Source: Prauserella rugosa (GTDB lineage Bacteria; Actinomycetota; Actinomycetes; Mycobacteriales; Pseudonocardiaceae). From it: a DNA stretch of 64,000 nt. Shown piece by piece: positions 8,997-19,100 of the stretch. Position 1 is the stretch's first letter; each line of letters opens with the position of its first letter. The stretch covers positions 19,141 through 83,140 of the forward strand of contig NZ_JOIJ01000019.1 in assembly GCF_000719975.1 (NCBI RefSeq), written 5' to 3'. The position numbers were made by a program, and so were the translations under genes. Below the pieces are notes generated by a model. That model was not told the DNA's origin. It was given only the letters and a program-made list of their open reading frames with translations, and did no database searches.

Positions 8997-9383
8997 GTGA
9001 TGCCGTCCATGAAAGCGGCCGGACGCGGGACGATTCTGTTCACCGGCGGTGGACTCGCCCTCGAACCGTATCCGGAGTGGGCCACGCTGGCCGCGGGCAA
9101 AGCCGCGCTCCGCAGCCTCGGCCTGGGGTTGCACAAGCAGCTTCTGCCTTGGGGCATCCACGTGGCCGTGGTGGCGGTGGCGGGAATCGTCGAGCCGGAG
9201 GGCCCGTTCGACCCCGATCGCATCGCCGACCAGTACTGGCGTCTGCACCGGCAACCCCTCGCCCACGCGCAGCGCGAACTCGTCCATCTGCCCGAGGGCG
9301 CGGATCCCTTCTACAACGACCCCTCGGCCCGCCACCGCGACGTCTCCGAACCGATCGTGGCGCAGCCGCTGCTCGACAGCTGA
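8997..9383 (+). pseudogene. C-terminal fragment of an SDR-family oxidoreductase
   Basis: The 128-residue frame matches the C-terminal half of a short-chain dehydrogenase: MKAAGRGTILFTGGG is the strand before the active site, and YPEWATLAAGKAALRSLGLG carries the AGKAALR helix. The N-terminal Rossmann nucleotide-binding half is missing, and the frame is closed upstream by a TGA at 8982. The usual Tyr-x-x-x-Lys is absent (ATLAAGKAA: Lys kept, Tyr replaced). It ends in LLDS followed by TGACGGCCGG, the same as the end of the preceding GntR gene. I read this as a broken remnant, not an active enzyme. Confidence 0.7.
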
Positions 9384-9404
9384 CGGCCGGGTGGGCAGAG
9401 CCTC

Positions 9405-9410
9405 TAACCT
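9405..9410 (+). promoter_or_regulatory. Candidate -10 box for maf
   Basis: TAACCT lies 6 nt before the GTG at 9417, with no ribosome binding site between; a leaderless maf mRNA is likely. Confidence 0.4.
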
Positions 9411-9416
9411 GAGCAC

Positions 9417-10061
9417 GTGCGTTTCGTTCTTGCCTCCGCCTCCCCCGCCCGCCTGTCCGTCCTCCGCGCCGCCGGCATCGACCCCGAGGTCATCGTCTCC
9501 GGCGTCGACGAGGACGCCGTCACGGCAAGCCTGTCCGACCCCGAGCCCGCCGACGTGGTGACGGCGCTGGCCTCCGCGAAGGCCCACGCCGTGGCCGAGA
9601 CGCTCACCGGCAGCACCGACGGTGACACCGACCAGGACACGCTCGTCGTCGGCTGCGATTCGATGCTCTCGATCGGCGGCAGCCTCGTCGGCAAACCGCA
9701 CACCCCCGAGGTCGCCCGTAAACGCTGGGCCGAGATGGCGGGCGGCACGGGCGAACTGCTCACCGGCCATGCCGTGCTGCGCCTGTCCGGCGACGCGGTG
9801 ACCGCCGAGGCGAGCGACACCCGCACCACCGTGGTGCGATTCGCCACGCCCCCGCAGCACGAGCTGGACGCCTACGTCGCCACCGGTGAGCCCCTGCACG
9901 TCGCCGGGTCGTTCACCCTCGACGGACTCGGCGGATGGTTCGTCGAGGGCGTCGACGGCGACCCGTCGAGCGTGATCGGTATCAGCCTTCCGCTCACCAG
10001 GGAGCTGCTCGGCCGGGTCGGTGTGAGTGTCGTCGACCTCTGGCGCACCACCGGCGAATGA
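9417..10061 (+). CDS. maf: Maf-family nucleoside triphosphate pyrophosphatase
   Basis: House-cleaning enzyme that hydrolyses non-canonical nucleotides (dTTP/UTP or modified NTPs) to the monophosphates. At 214 residues it is normal. The N-terminal phosphate-binding motif is LASASPARLSVLRAAGI, then GCDSMLSIGG with the catalytic Asp, the GKPHTPEVARKRW basic segment and a C-terminal DGDPSSVIGISLPL. In many actinomycetes maf sits between accE and accA3; here it is separated from accE by the MFS/GntR/SDR segment and from accA3 by the whole siderophore cluster. Confidence 0.93.
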   Translation: MRFVLASASPARLSVLRAAGIDPEVIVSGVDEDAVTASLSDPEPADVVTALASAKAHAVAETLTGSTDGDTDQDTLVVGCDSMLSIGGSLVGKPHTPEVARKRWAEMAGGTGELLTGHAVLRLSGDAVTAEASDTRTTVVRFATPPQHELDAYVATGEPLHVAGSFTLDGLGGWFVEGVDGDPSSVIGISLPLTRELLGRVGVSVVDLWRTTGE

Positions 10062-10373
10062 CCTCTGCGCCTGCTCGAGACGCCCCGCACTGGGTCCGGA
10101 CATAACCGGCACGTCGACGAGGTCGGCCGCAGTGGACGATCGAGGGGCACATACTCGAAAGTGATTCGCCTGTGGACTGTCGTCATTCGACAGTGGGACC
10201 CGCGGCCCGGGAATCGCGAAAGCGTTGCGTGACAACGTGTCACTCTTTCATGTTCACCCAGGGTACGATCGCATGGGAGGGGTTGCGTGTTTCTCTCCAA
10301 CCGGACGACGATCTTGTTGTCGGGCCACCCCCGGCCCAACAACGGATGTGCCAATTCCTAGGGAGACTGGAAA
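10062..10373. other. 312-bp non-coding leader with dyads, upstream of small secreted-protein gene
   Basis: No credible gene. It holds three dyads. ACTGTCG-TCATT-CGACAGT at 10176-10194 and GTGACA-ACG-TGTCAC at 10229-10243 are possible operators or small hairpins. A longer RNA hairpin at 10316-10343 has GTTG..GGGCC pairing with GGCCC..CAAC. A TACGAT box at 10264 could be a -10 element about 110 nt upstream of the coding start, which would give a structured 5' untranslated leader. It does not match a riboswitch class I can recognise. Confidence 0.5.
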
Positions 10374-10610
10374 TTGCGTAAGACCCTGGCTCGTACCACC
10401 GCCGCTACCGCCATCGCTCTGGGCGCCCTCACCGCCGGCGCCGGCATGGCCTCCGCCGGCACGATCGACGTGCCCGAGGTCCCGGCCGACCCGACCGGTG
10501 TGGACTACGTGAACACCTGGAACGAGTCCGGTGCCCACCTCGGCGCCGGCGCCGCCGGCCTGGTCAGCTCGGCCTGGGCGGGCGCGATCCCGTCGATCCT
10601 CGGCGCCTGA
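10374..10610 (+). CDS. Small secreted protein of unknown function
   Basis: A 78-residue protein. The TTG start follows GGGAGAC at good spacing. Residues 1-28 form a signal peptide: basic MRKTLARTT, hydrophobic AIALGALTAGAGM, and an ASA-G cleavage site. The mature part is only about 50 residues (TIDVPEVPADPTGVDYVNTW onwards) and ends in a hydrophobic, Gly/Ala-rich tail (GAGAAGLVSSAWAGAIPSIL). No cysteines and no recognised domain; it does not carry the chaplin or rodlin motifs. A strong terminator hairpin follows at once, so the gene is a single-gene unit with a structured leader. Confidence 0.75.
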   Translation: MRKTLARTTAATAIALGALTAGAGMASAGTIDVPEVPADPTGVDYVNTWNESGAHLGAGAAGLVSSAWAGAIPSILGA

Positions 10611-10634
10611 GGACGGCATTCGCCAGCCTGATAC

Positions 10635-10670
10635 CGAAATCCCCGGACGGTTCACCGTCCGGGGATTTCG
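10635..10670 (+). terminator. Hairpin terminator after the small secreted-protein gene
   Basis: A perfect 16-bp stem, CGAAATCCCCGGACGG paired with its complement, around a TTCA tetraloop, about 25 bp after the stop. No strong U tract follows, as is usual in high-GC actinomycetes. Confidence 0.85.
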
Positions 10671-10806
10671 CGTGTCCGACCCCGGGATGTGTCCACGTCA
10701 ACAGCCCGGTTGTCGCGCGTCCGGGTAACGTCGGCGGCGTTCGCCGAACCGACTCACCGACAGACGCAGACACACGTGCACCCACGGGTGCGGACGAGGA
10801 GCTGAC

Positions 10807-11577
10807 GTGGAGCAGCAGGAGTTCGCGGGGAAGATCGCGTTCGTGACGGGCGCGGCACAGGGCATCGGTGCGGCCGTCACGCACGCGCTGCGGAACGCGG
10901 GGGCCACCGTGGTGGCCACCGACCGCAACCCGCGGATCGCCGAGGCCTACGCAGGGATCGACGGTGTCACCGCGATCCCGTGCGACGTGACCGATTCGGC
11001 GCGGGTGGACGAGGTCGTGGCGCAGGCCGAGGACGCGGTCGGGCCTATCGACGTGCTGGCGAACGTCGCGGGTGTACTGGCGAAGGGACCCGTGGAGTCC
11101 TATTCGGATTCCGACTGGCGATTCACGTTCGCGGTCAACACCGACGGCGTGTTCCACGTCTCCCGCGCCGTCGCGCGGCACATGGTCCCACGTGCCCGCG
11201 GCAGCATCGTCACGGTGTCGTCGAACGCGAGCGGCGTCCCGCGGCGCGGCATGGCGGCCTACGCCGCGTCGAAGGCGGCGGCCACGATGTTCACCAAGTC
11301 GCTGGGCCTCGAGCTGGCCGACCACGGCATCCGCTGCAATGTGGTGTGCCCCGGTTCGACCGACACACCGATGCAGCGCACGATGTGGGAACAGGACGGC
11401 GGGGGCCCCGATCCGATCCTCAAGGGCGACCCCGAGAACTACCGCGTCGGCATCCCGTTGCGCCGGATCGCCGATCCGTCCGATGTGGCCGACGCGGTGC
11501 TCTACCTCGCCTCCGACCGTGCGCGGCAGGTCACGATGCAGGAGCTGTACGTCGACGGTGGCGCGACCCTGAAGTGA
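10807..11577 (+). CDS. dhbA: 2,3-dihydro-2,3-dihydroxybenzoate dehydrogenase
   Basis: Oxidises 2,3-dihydro-2,3-dihydroxybenzoate to 2,3-dihydroxybenzoate (DHB) with NAD+, the third step of DHB synthesis. SDR of 256 residues: [12 protein letters not shown] nucleotide-binding motif, NVAGVL, catalytic [11 protein letters not shown], and the EntA/DhbA-type segment [14 protein letters not shown] with a C-terminal [11 protein letters not shown]. The GTG start follows GAGGAG. It is the only DHB gene on the plus strand, lies at the far end of the cluster and converges on the exporter gene. No iron box was seen upstream. Confidence 0.92.
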   Translation: MEQQEFAGKIAFVTGAAQGIGAAVTHALRNAGATVVATDRNPRIAEAYAGIDGVTAIPCDVTDSARVDEVVAQAEDAVGPIDVLANVAGVLAKGPVESYSDSDWRFTFAVNTDGVFHVSRAVARHMVPRARGSIVTVSSNASGVPRRGMAAYAASKAAATMFTKSLGLELADHGIRCNVVCPGSTDTPMQRTMWEQDGGGPDPILKGDPENYRVGIPLRRIADPSDVADAVLYLASDRARQVTMQELYVDGGATLK

Positions 11578-11588
11578 CGTCACCGGCA

Positions 11589-11628
11589 GGCTCGGCGGCG
11601 GAGGTCACCACGAACCCGCCGCCGAGCC
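11589..11628. terminator. Bidirectional hairpin at the end of the siderophore cluster
   Basis: A 13-bp perfect stem, GGCTCGGCGGCGG paired with CCGCCGCCGAGCC, around a 14-nt loop, starting 11 bp after the dhbA stop. It lies between the converging dhbA and MFS genes and can serve both directions. Confidence 0.7.
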
Positions 11629-11644
11629 CGCCGATCACGGGCCA

Positions 11645-11712
11645 AGTCACCGCCAGCCCAAGTCACCGCCAGTCTGTGTCACCGCCCGAGTCACCGCCCG
11701 AGTCACCGGTCC
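11645..11712. repeat. Short direct repeats of AGTCACCGCC
   Basis: Five copies of an (A/T)GTCACCGCC(AG/CG)-like word spaced 12-17 bp, filling the gap up to and across the stop codon of the MFS exporter gene (11703). One of the gene-end repeats of this window. Confidence 0.75.
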
Positions 11713-13118
11713 CGCGGTGAGACCTTCGGCAGCCGCCACGATCCGGCCAGCGCCAGCACGCACAGGCCGAGTACGCACCAGAACGCCGTGGCGAACGCGG
11801 CATCCACGTCACCGCCGACGGCAAGGCGGATCTCCAGCAGCACGGCCAGCCCGGCCGTGCCGACGGCGCCGCCGACGTAGTTGACGAGGCTGAGCGCACT
11901 GGAGGCACGGGGAAGCAGGGCACGGTCCACACCGGAGTAGACGATGTTCATCACCGGCGAGGCGATCATCGACGTGCCGACGCCGCGCACGAGCAGCGTG
12001 GCGACGAGCCCCTCGTCGGGCAGGTCCGCCAGCCGGGTCAGCGGCACCGTCGCCGCGATGATGAGCACGAAACCGACGAGCACGAGCGTGCGCGGCGGTA
12101 CGCGGTCGATCAGCGGTTTCACCACGAGCAGTGAGCCCGCGACGGCGCCGATCCCCTGGGGTGCGAGCATCAGCCCGGCTTCGAACGCCGACAGTCCGCG
12201 CCCGGTCTGCAGGTACATCGGCAGCAGGAACATGGTGCCGAACACCGAGGCCGCCGCGACGAACAACGCCAGCACGGCCGCACTGAACGGCGGTGTACGC
12301 AGCAGCCGGGGGTCGACGAGGGGAACCCGGTCCGAACGCCAGGCGTGCACACCGAACGCCGCCAGCAGTCCGGCGCCGACGGCGACCGCCGTCACGGCGA
12401 GAACCGTGTTCCGGTCCTGCGAACCGAGGTCCGTCAGCCCGAAGATCAACGCGGCGAGGCCGGGCGAGAGCAGCACCGCGCCGCGCAGGTCGAACGGCGA
12501 CACGTCGTCGGAGGCGGGCACCCGCGGGACGAGCCACACGGCCAGCAGCATCGCGACGAGTCCGATGGGGACGTTGACGAAGAACAGCCATTCCCAGCCT
12601 GCGATGCGCAACAGCGTGCCGCCCGCGAGCGGGCCGAACACCGGCGCGAGCATCGGCACGACGCCGACGATGCTCATGAGGCGCCCCGTCCGCGCCTTGC
12701 CCGCCACGCGCGCGAGCAGCGCCTGACCGGTCGGCGGCAGCAGACCGCCGCCGAGCCCCTGGAGCACGCGGAACACCGCCAGCGATGTCGTCGACCACGC
12801 CAGCGCGCACGCCACCGAGCCGACCAGGAACAGCGCCACCGCGCCGAGCCACACCCGCCGGGCGCCGAACCGTTCGGCCAGCCATCCCGACGTCGGCGCG
12901 GCGGCGACCACCGCCAGCAGGTAGGCCGTGCTGGCCCACTGCACCTCGGTGACGGCCGCGCCGAACTCGACACCGAGGGTGCGCAGTCCGACGTTGACGA
13001 TCGTCGCGTCGAGCGAGGCCATGAACGTGCCCAGCACGAGCACGAGCGACATGGCCAGCAGCCTGCCGTCGATCCGCTCCGACTCGACCGGCTCGCCGGT
13101 GTTCGCCGCGGCCGTCAC
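11703..13118 (-). CDS. MFS exporter, DHA2/EmrB type (putative siderophore exporter)
   Basis: 471 residues with about 14 hydrophobic helices. It starts with the MSLVLVLGTFMASLDATIVN helix, typical of DHA2 drug:H+ antiporters, followed by the motif-A region GWLAERFGARRVWLG and motif C-like GLGGGLLPPTGQALL. The GTG start overlaps the NRPS stop by 4 bp (GTGA), so it is the last gene of the siderophore run. Export of the finished siderophore is the likely role, inferred from position. It ends with KVSPRDR, in the repeat region. Confidence 0.87.
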   Translation of the reverse strand: MTAAANTGEPVESERIDGRLLAMSLVLVLGTFMASLDATIVNVGLRTLGVEFGAAVTEVQWASTAYLLAVVAAAPTSGWLAERFGARRVWLGAVALFLVGSVACALAWSTTSLAVFRVLQGLGGGLLPPTGQALLARVAGKARTGRLMSIVGVVPMLAPVFGPLAGGTLLRIAGWEWLFFVNVPIGLVAMLLAVWLVPRVPASDDVSPFDLRGAVLLSPGLAALIFGLTDLGSQDRNTVLAVTAVAVGAGLLAAFGVHAWRSDRVPLVDPRLLRTPPFSAAVLALFVAAASVFGTMFLLPMYLQTGRGLSAFEAGLMLAPQGIGAVAGSLLVVKPLIDRVPPRTLVLVGFVLIIAATVPLTRLADLPDEGLVATLLVRGVGTSMIASPVMNIVYSGVDRALLPRASSALSLVNYVGGAVGTAGLAVLLEIRLAVGGDVDAAFATAFWCVLGLCVLALAGSWRLPKVSPRDR

Positions 13119-16100
13119 TCCGGTCCCCGCAGCGACCGCTCGGCGACCCGGACGAGCGCGGCCACCTGCGGACCGGTGCCGGTACCGGTGCTCCTGCCGG
13201 TTCCCGGCTCGCCCGGTCCCGCGCCCGGTCCCGCGCCCGGTCCCTCGCTCCCGTGCTCGGCCAGGAGATCGGGCAGCGCGGCCAGCGTCTGCCGGAGCGC
13301 GTCGGCGAGTGCGTCCGCGTTCGTGTCGGTCGCCGTGCCCGGGCGGACCGCCACGATCCCGCGCCAGCCTGCCCCTTCGGGCATCACGGTCACGGTCACG
13401 GGGTGGTGCGTGAACTCGCGGAACCGCATTCCCGTCATGCGAAGCCCCGGAGCAGGCTCGGCGAGACGGTCCGGGTCCACCGGGTAGTTCTCGAACACCA
13501 GCAGGCTGTCGAAGAGCCGTTTCACGCCGACGGAGCGCTCCAGCGCAGGCAGCGGTGTCGTGTGGTGCTCGGCCATCGCCTGCTGCCGTGTCTGCAGGTC
13601 ACGCAGCGCCGTCACGAGCCCGCCGGTGAGCGCTGCATGCACGGGAACGGTGTTGGCCAGCAGACCGATGATCTCCTCGACGCCGTCCACTTCGGGCGGA
13701 CGGCCGGACACCATGGCACCGAAGTGGACATCCGTACGTCCGGTGCGGGCGGCGAGCACGGCCGACCACGCGCCCTGCACGAGCGTGTTGACCGTCAGTC
13801 CGTGCGCGGCGGCCGCGGCGCTGAGCCTGCGCACCGAGGTCGCGTCGACGTCGAAGGTCACCGGCACGGGCCGTTCGGCAGCCGCCTCGCCGGGCGGCAC
13901 GTCCGGCAGGGCGCGGTCATACCGGTCGACGGTCGAGAGCACGTCCTGCCACGCCGCGACGTCGGCATCCCGGTCGCGTTCGGACAGCCAGCGCAGGTAC
14001 CTGGTGAACGGCACCGGCTCCGGCAGGGTGGCGGCCGAGCCGGTGCGCGCGGCGTAGGCGGCGAAGATCTCACCGAGCATGCGCGGCGCCGACCATCCGT
14101 CACTGAGCAGGTGATGCGTGGTGAGCACGAACTCCACGCGGTCGGCCCCTCGGCGCACGACGGTCGGGCGCACGAGCGATCCGGCGGTCACGTCGAACCG
14201 TTCGGCGAGGTCGGCCTCCAGCACCCGCTCGACCGCCGCGTCCACGTCGGACTCGCCGGAGACGTCGACGTAGCGGGCGTCGGGCGCGGCGTCGGCGATC
14301 AGCACCTGGCCATCGATGCCGTCGGGGAAGGCGGCACCGAGGTTCGGATGCCGCCGCATCAGGTCGCCGACGGCCGCGTGCAGCGCATCGACGTCGACGT
14401 TGCCGGACAGCGAGAACGTGGCCTGCACGGTGTACGGGTCGTGACCGCCGTCGGGAACGCGGCGGGAGTGCCGGAGCACCAGTTCCTGCAGCGGGCTCAG
14501 GGGTAGCACGTCGACGAGGCGGTAGCGCGTCTCGAGAGCGTCCACATCGGCCTGGTCGAGACCGCCGAGCACGAGGTCCGACGGGGTGCGGCCCGCATGC
14601 GCGAGCGCCTCGTCGTCGGCGGCCAGTGCCTCCAGTTCCGCGCGGAACGTCTCGGCCAGGGAGGCGACGTCGTCGTCGGGGAACAGCGCACGTGGCCACG
14701 TGATCCGCACGTGCAGAGCCGGGCCGTCGCCCTCGTCCCACGTCATCGCGTTGAGCATGAGGCCGTGCGGCAGCGGGAGCGTGTCACCGGCCGAGCCGAA
14801 CGGTGCCGACCCCGGCGGGGCCTGCCACGCGCGCTCGGCGACCGGGGCCGCGGCGAACTGGCCGAGGTAGTTCCAGCTCACCTCGGGCCGCACCGGGGTG
14901 ACGACCCCCGCGGCCGAGAGCACCCCGTGGCCGAGTCCGTCGCCCTGGGCCTGCAGCCGCTCCTTGACGTCCTTCAGCTGAGCCGACGTCGGACCGTCCG
15001 GCAGCGTGATCCGCGCGGGGTGGACCGCGGTGAACCAGCCGACCGTGCGGGACAGATCCACCTCCGTCGCCGGGTCGGGTGCGTGCCTGCCGTGGCCTTC
15101 GAGGTCGACGTACAGGTCGGCGGGCCGACGGCGCCACCGGCCGACGGCACGGGCGAGCGCGGTGAGCAGCACGGTGTCCGGGGTGGCGCGATACGCCGAG
15201 GGCAGCGCCGTCAGCAGCGCCTGGGTGGCACCGGCATCGAGCGCGAACTCGTGGTGCACCGCGGTGGCTCCGGTGTCCCGGTCGGGATCGAGTGCCGTGC
15301 GCGCCAGTCGTTTCGGCGGTTTCCTGCCGACCTCGCGCCAGTGCGGTGCCTCCGCCGCCCTGGCGTCGGCGGCACCGGCGAGCTCGCGCGCCCACCCGGC
15401 GAACGGTGCGGGACGCAGCAGGTCGTGACCGGCGTAGGCGTCGGCCAGGTCGTCGACGAGGATCCGCCACGACACGCCGTCGACGAGCAGATGGTGCGCC
15501 GCGATCACGAATCGGCCCAGCTCATCGGGCCCGCGGTCGACCCACAGCATCCGCACCAGCGGAGGTGCCGTGACGTCGAACCGCCCCCGGATGTCGGCGA
15601 TCCAGTCGTCGATCAGCCCGCGAACGTCGGCGTCCCCGGTCGCGGTCGTGGCCGTGAGCACCTCGGCCGCCGTGACCGCACCGGTCTCGGGGATGCGCAG
15701 CACCGGACCGTCGGCACCGCGCGCCAGGTGGGCGCGCAGCACGTCGTGGGTGTCCAGCAGCGTGTCGACCGCCCGCGCCCAGTCCTGCCGGTCCCCGCCC
15801 GCCGGCACGCAGAGCTCCGTCCACTGGCAGAAGTCGTCCGGCTTCGGCGAACGTTCGAGGAGATCGCGCATCACGGGCGTCAGCGGAGCGTCGCCTGTGG
15901 ACGGACCGGCGTCCGGCCGGGCGGAGCCCTCCCCCGCGTGCTCACAGCGCGCGACGATCCCGGCGACGGTGCCGCCGTCGAGCACGTCGCGCGGACCGAG
16001 CCGCAGGCCGTGCCGCCGCGCGCGGGAGACGACCTGGAGCGAGACGATACTGTCGCCGCCGATCTCCAGGAAGTGGTCGTCGAGCCGGACCTCGCCGGCG

Positions 16101-19100
16101 TCCAGCACCTCGCGCACGATGTCGAGCAGTACCCGTTCGGCGTGGGTGCGCGGCTCGCGCCCGGCACCGGTCTCGCCGTGGTCGGGTGCGGGCAGGGCGC
16201 GCTCGTCGAGTTTCCCGCCCGGGGTGAGCGGCAGCCGATCGAGCGCCACGAACGCCGCGGGAACCATGTACTCGGGCAATTCGCGCAGCAGGTCGGCCCG
16301 CAAGCGGACCGGATCGAGACTCGAGCCCTCCGCGGGGATCACGTACCCCACCAGCTGCCGTCCACCGCGCACGACCACCGCGCACCCGCGCACGTCGGGA
16401 TGCCGGCTCAACGCGCTCTCGATCTCGGCGAGCTCGATGCGGAACCCCCGCACCTTCACCTGCCGGTCCGCGCGTCCGAGGAACACGAGCTGGCCGTCGG
16501 GGCGCCACGCCGCGACGTCGCCGGTGCGGTACATCCGCGAACCCGGCTCACCGTGCGGGTCGGCGACGAACGCCTGCGCGGTCTGGCCGGGCCTGCCCAG
16601 GTAACCGCGGGCGAGTTTCGGGCCCGCGAGGTACAGCTCACCGGGCACGCCGACCCCCACCGGCTGGAGGCCGTCGTCCAGGACGTAGGCGCGCACGTTC
16701 GGGTCCGGCCGTCCGATGGGGACGGTGCCGCGGTTGCCGGGTTCGTACTGCCACGTCACCGAGTTGATCGTCACCTCGGTCGGGCCGTAGGCGTTGAACA
16801 GCGCCCGCCTGCCCTTGCCCCAGCGGTCGGCGAGCTCCGGGTCGAGCCGCTCGGCACCCACGACGAAGAAGACGTCCTCGTCGACCACCCGGTCCTCCGG
16901 GACGGCCGACAGGAAGGACGGCAGCAGGTTGATACCGGTGAGCCGGTGCTCGGCGATGTAGTCGAGCAGTTCGTCGCCGGGGACCCGCACCTCCTCCGGT
17001 GCGACGACGAGCGTGCCGCCGGAGGCCAGGGGCACCATCGTCTGCCAGACCGCGACGTCGAAGCTCGTCGAGGCGAAGTGCAGGTAGCGGTCCCGGTCGG
17101 TGACTCCGACGACCTCCTCCTGCAGCGAGATGAGGTCGCGCAGGCCACGGTGCGGCACGGCCACACCCTTCGGCTTACCCGTCGTGCCGGAGGTGTAGAT
17201 GATGTAGGCCAGCGAGTCGGGCGTGAGCGTGGTGCGGGCGTGCACGGGATCGTCGTCCCGGCCGTCCGCGGCTGCCGGTTCGTCCAGGCGCACCACGGCA
17301 CCGTCGCCCGGCACCTCGCCGCCCAGCCTGGCCAGCGCCGCGCCGTCGGTGACGAACGCGGCCGGGCGCGCGTCCTCGATCATGTAGCGCAGCCGCTCGG
17401 CCGGGTAGTCGGGATCCAGCGGCAGATACACCGCGCCCGCCTTGAGGATGCCGAACAACGCGACGATCATCTCGACGTCGCGGCCCAGGAGCATGCCGAC
17501 GGGGGTCTCGGGCCCGGCCCCCGCGTCCAGCAGCCGGTGCGCGAGCCGGTTCGCCTGCCGGTCGAGCTCGGCGTAGGTCAGGCTGCGTTCCCGGCACACG
17601 AGGGCCTCGGCGTCGGGCGTGCGGGCGACCCACGCGCCGAACGTCTCCAGCAGACCCTGCCGTTCCACGGCGGGCAGGTACTTCGTGCCCTCGTGCAGCA
17701 CGGCCGCGGTCTCGGTGTCGTCGAGCATCGGCAGCCGGCCGACGGGCCGGTCGGGGTCGTCGACCAGTTCGGTCAACAGGGTGTGCAGCCACCGCGCGTA
17801 GCCGCGGACGGTCTCCTCGTCGAAAGCTTGCGGCTGGTAGCTCAGCGCGAGCGTGAGCGCCTCGCCGGGCAAGGCGATGACGGTCAGCGGGTAGTGCGTC
17901 GCGTCGGTGATGTCCACACCGGACAGTTCGGCGTGTTCGTCGACGGCGATGCCCGCACCGTTGAACGGGAAGTTCTCCATCACCAGCAGCGTGTCGAACA
18001 GCTCGCCGACCCCGACCGCCCGCTGGATGTCGGGCAGGCCGAGGTGGTGGTGATCGGTCAGCGCGACGGACTCGGCGTGGATGTCGGCGAGCAGGTCCGA
18101 GGCGGTGGTCTCGGGCCGGTAGCGCACCCGCACCGGGATCGTGTTGCCCAGCTGGCCGATCATCGACTCGACCCCGTCCACTTCGGCCGGACGACCAGAG
18201 ACGGGGCAGCCGAATACCACGTCCCGCCTGCGGGTGAGCCTGCCGAGCAGCAGTCCCCATGCCGCCTGCAGCACCGTGGTCACGGTGACGCCGCGGTCAC
18301 GGGCGAAGCGCTGCAGGCGGCCGCTGAACTCCGCACCCAGTTCGAGCGACACGCGTCCCGGCCGTGCCACGCCGCGCCGGGCGGCCACGGGTGCCAGGCG
18401 CGTCCCTTCGTCCACTCCCGACAACGCCGACCGCCACGCCTCCAGTGCGGCGTCGCGGTCGCGCTCGGCGAGCCACCGGTGGTAGTCCTGCAGCGAGGCC
18501 GCGGCGGGCACCGCCGGGCCACCGCCCAGCTCGCGGTACAGCCCGAGCAGCGTCCTGCCCACGAGCGGCATCGACCAGCCGTCGAGCAGCGCGTGATGGT
18601 TGGTCAGCACCAGCCGGTACTGCCGCGCACCGAGGCGGTAGAGGCGGAACCGGATGAGCGGCGGGGTCTCCGGGTCGAACCGGCGGTTCAACTCGGCCGT
18701 CCGTGCGGCGTCGAACGCCTCGAAGGCGGCCTCGCCTGCCTGATCGGCGCCCGCCAGCTCGACCGTGTCCCAGTCGAGGTGGACGTCGGCGGGCACGACC
18801 TGCACGACGTCCCCGCCCGAGGTCGTCGCCAGGTGCACGCGCAACGCCGGATGCCTGCGCAGCAGCTCGCGCGCGGCGTCGGCGAGCCGTACGGGGTCGA
18901 CGTCGCCGCTGAGGCTGAGCACGGCCTGCACGACGTACACGTCCGCGTCCTCCTCGTCCGCCGCGAGGGTGTGGAACGACAGTCCGGCCTGGAGTGCGGT
19001 CGCGGGCAGCACGTCGGCCACGGGCCCCCGGCGTTCGAGTGCGTCGATGTCGGCCTGCTGCAGTGCGACAAGCGGCAGGTCCGAAGGGGTCAGCCCACCG

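Noticed and set aside
10245..10373. Riboswitch (c-di-AMP ydaO type) upstream of the small secreted-protein gene
   Set aside because: The conserved ydaO core words are not present; only a simple hairpin could be supported.
10735..10752. GTTCGCCGAAC dyad before dhbA as a LexA/SOS box
   Set aside because: The actinobacterial SOS box is GAAC-N4-GTTC; here the half sites are in the opposite order.
13115..13300. Thioesterase or reductase hidden at the NRPS C-terminus
   Set aside because: The last 50 residues are a Gly/Pro/Thr-rich tail with no GxSxG or Rossmann motif; the C3 domain is the last folded part.
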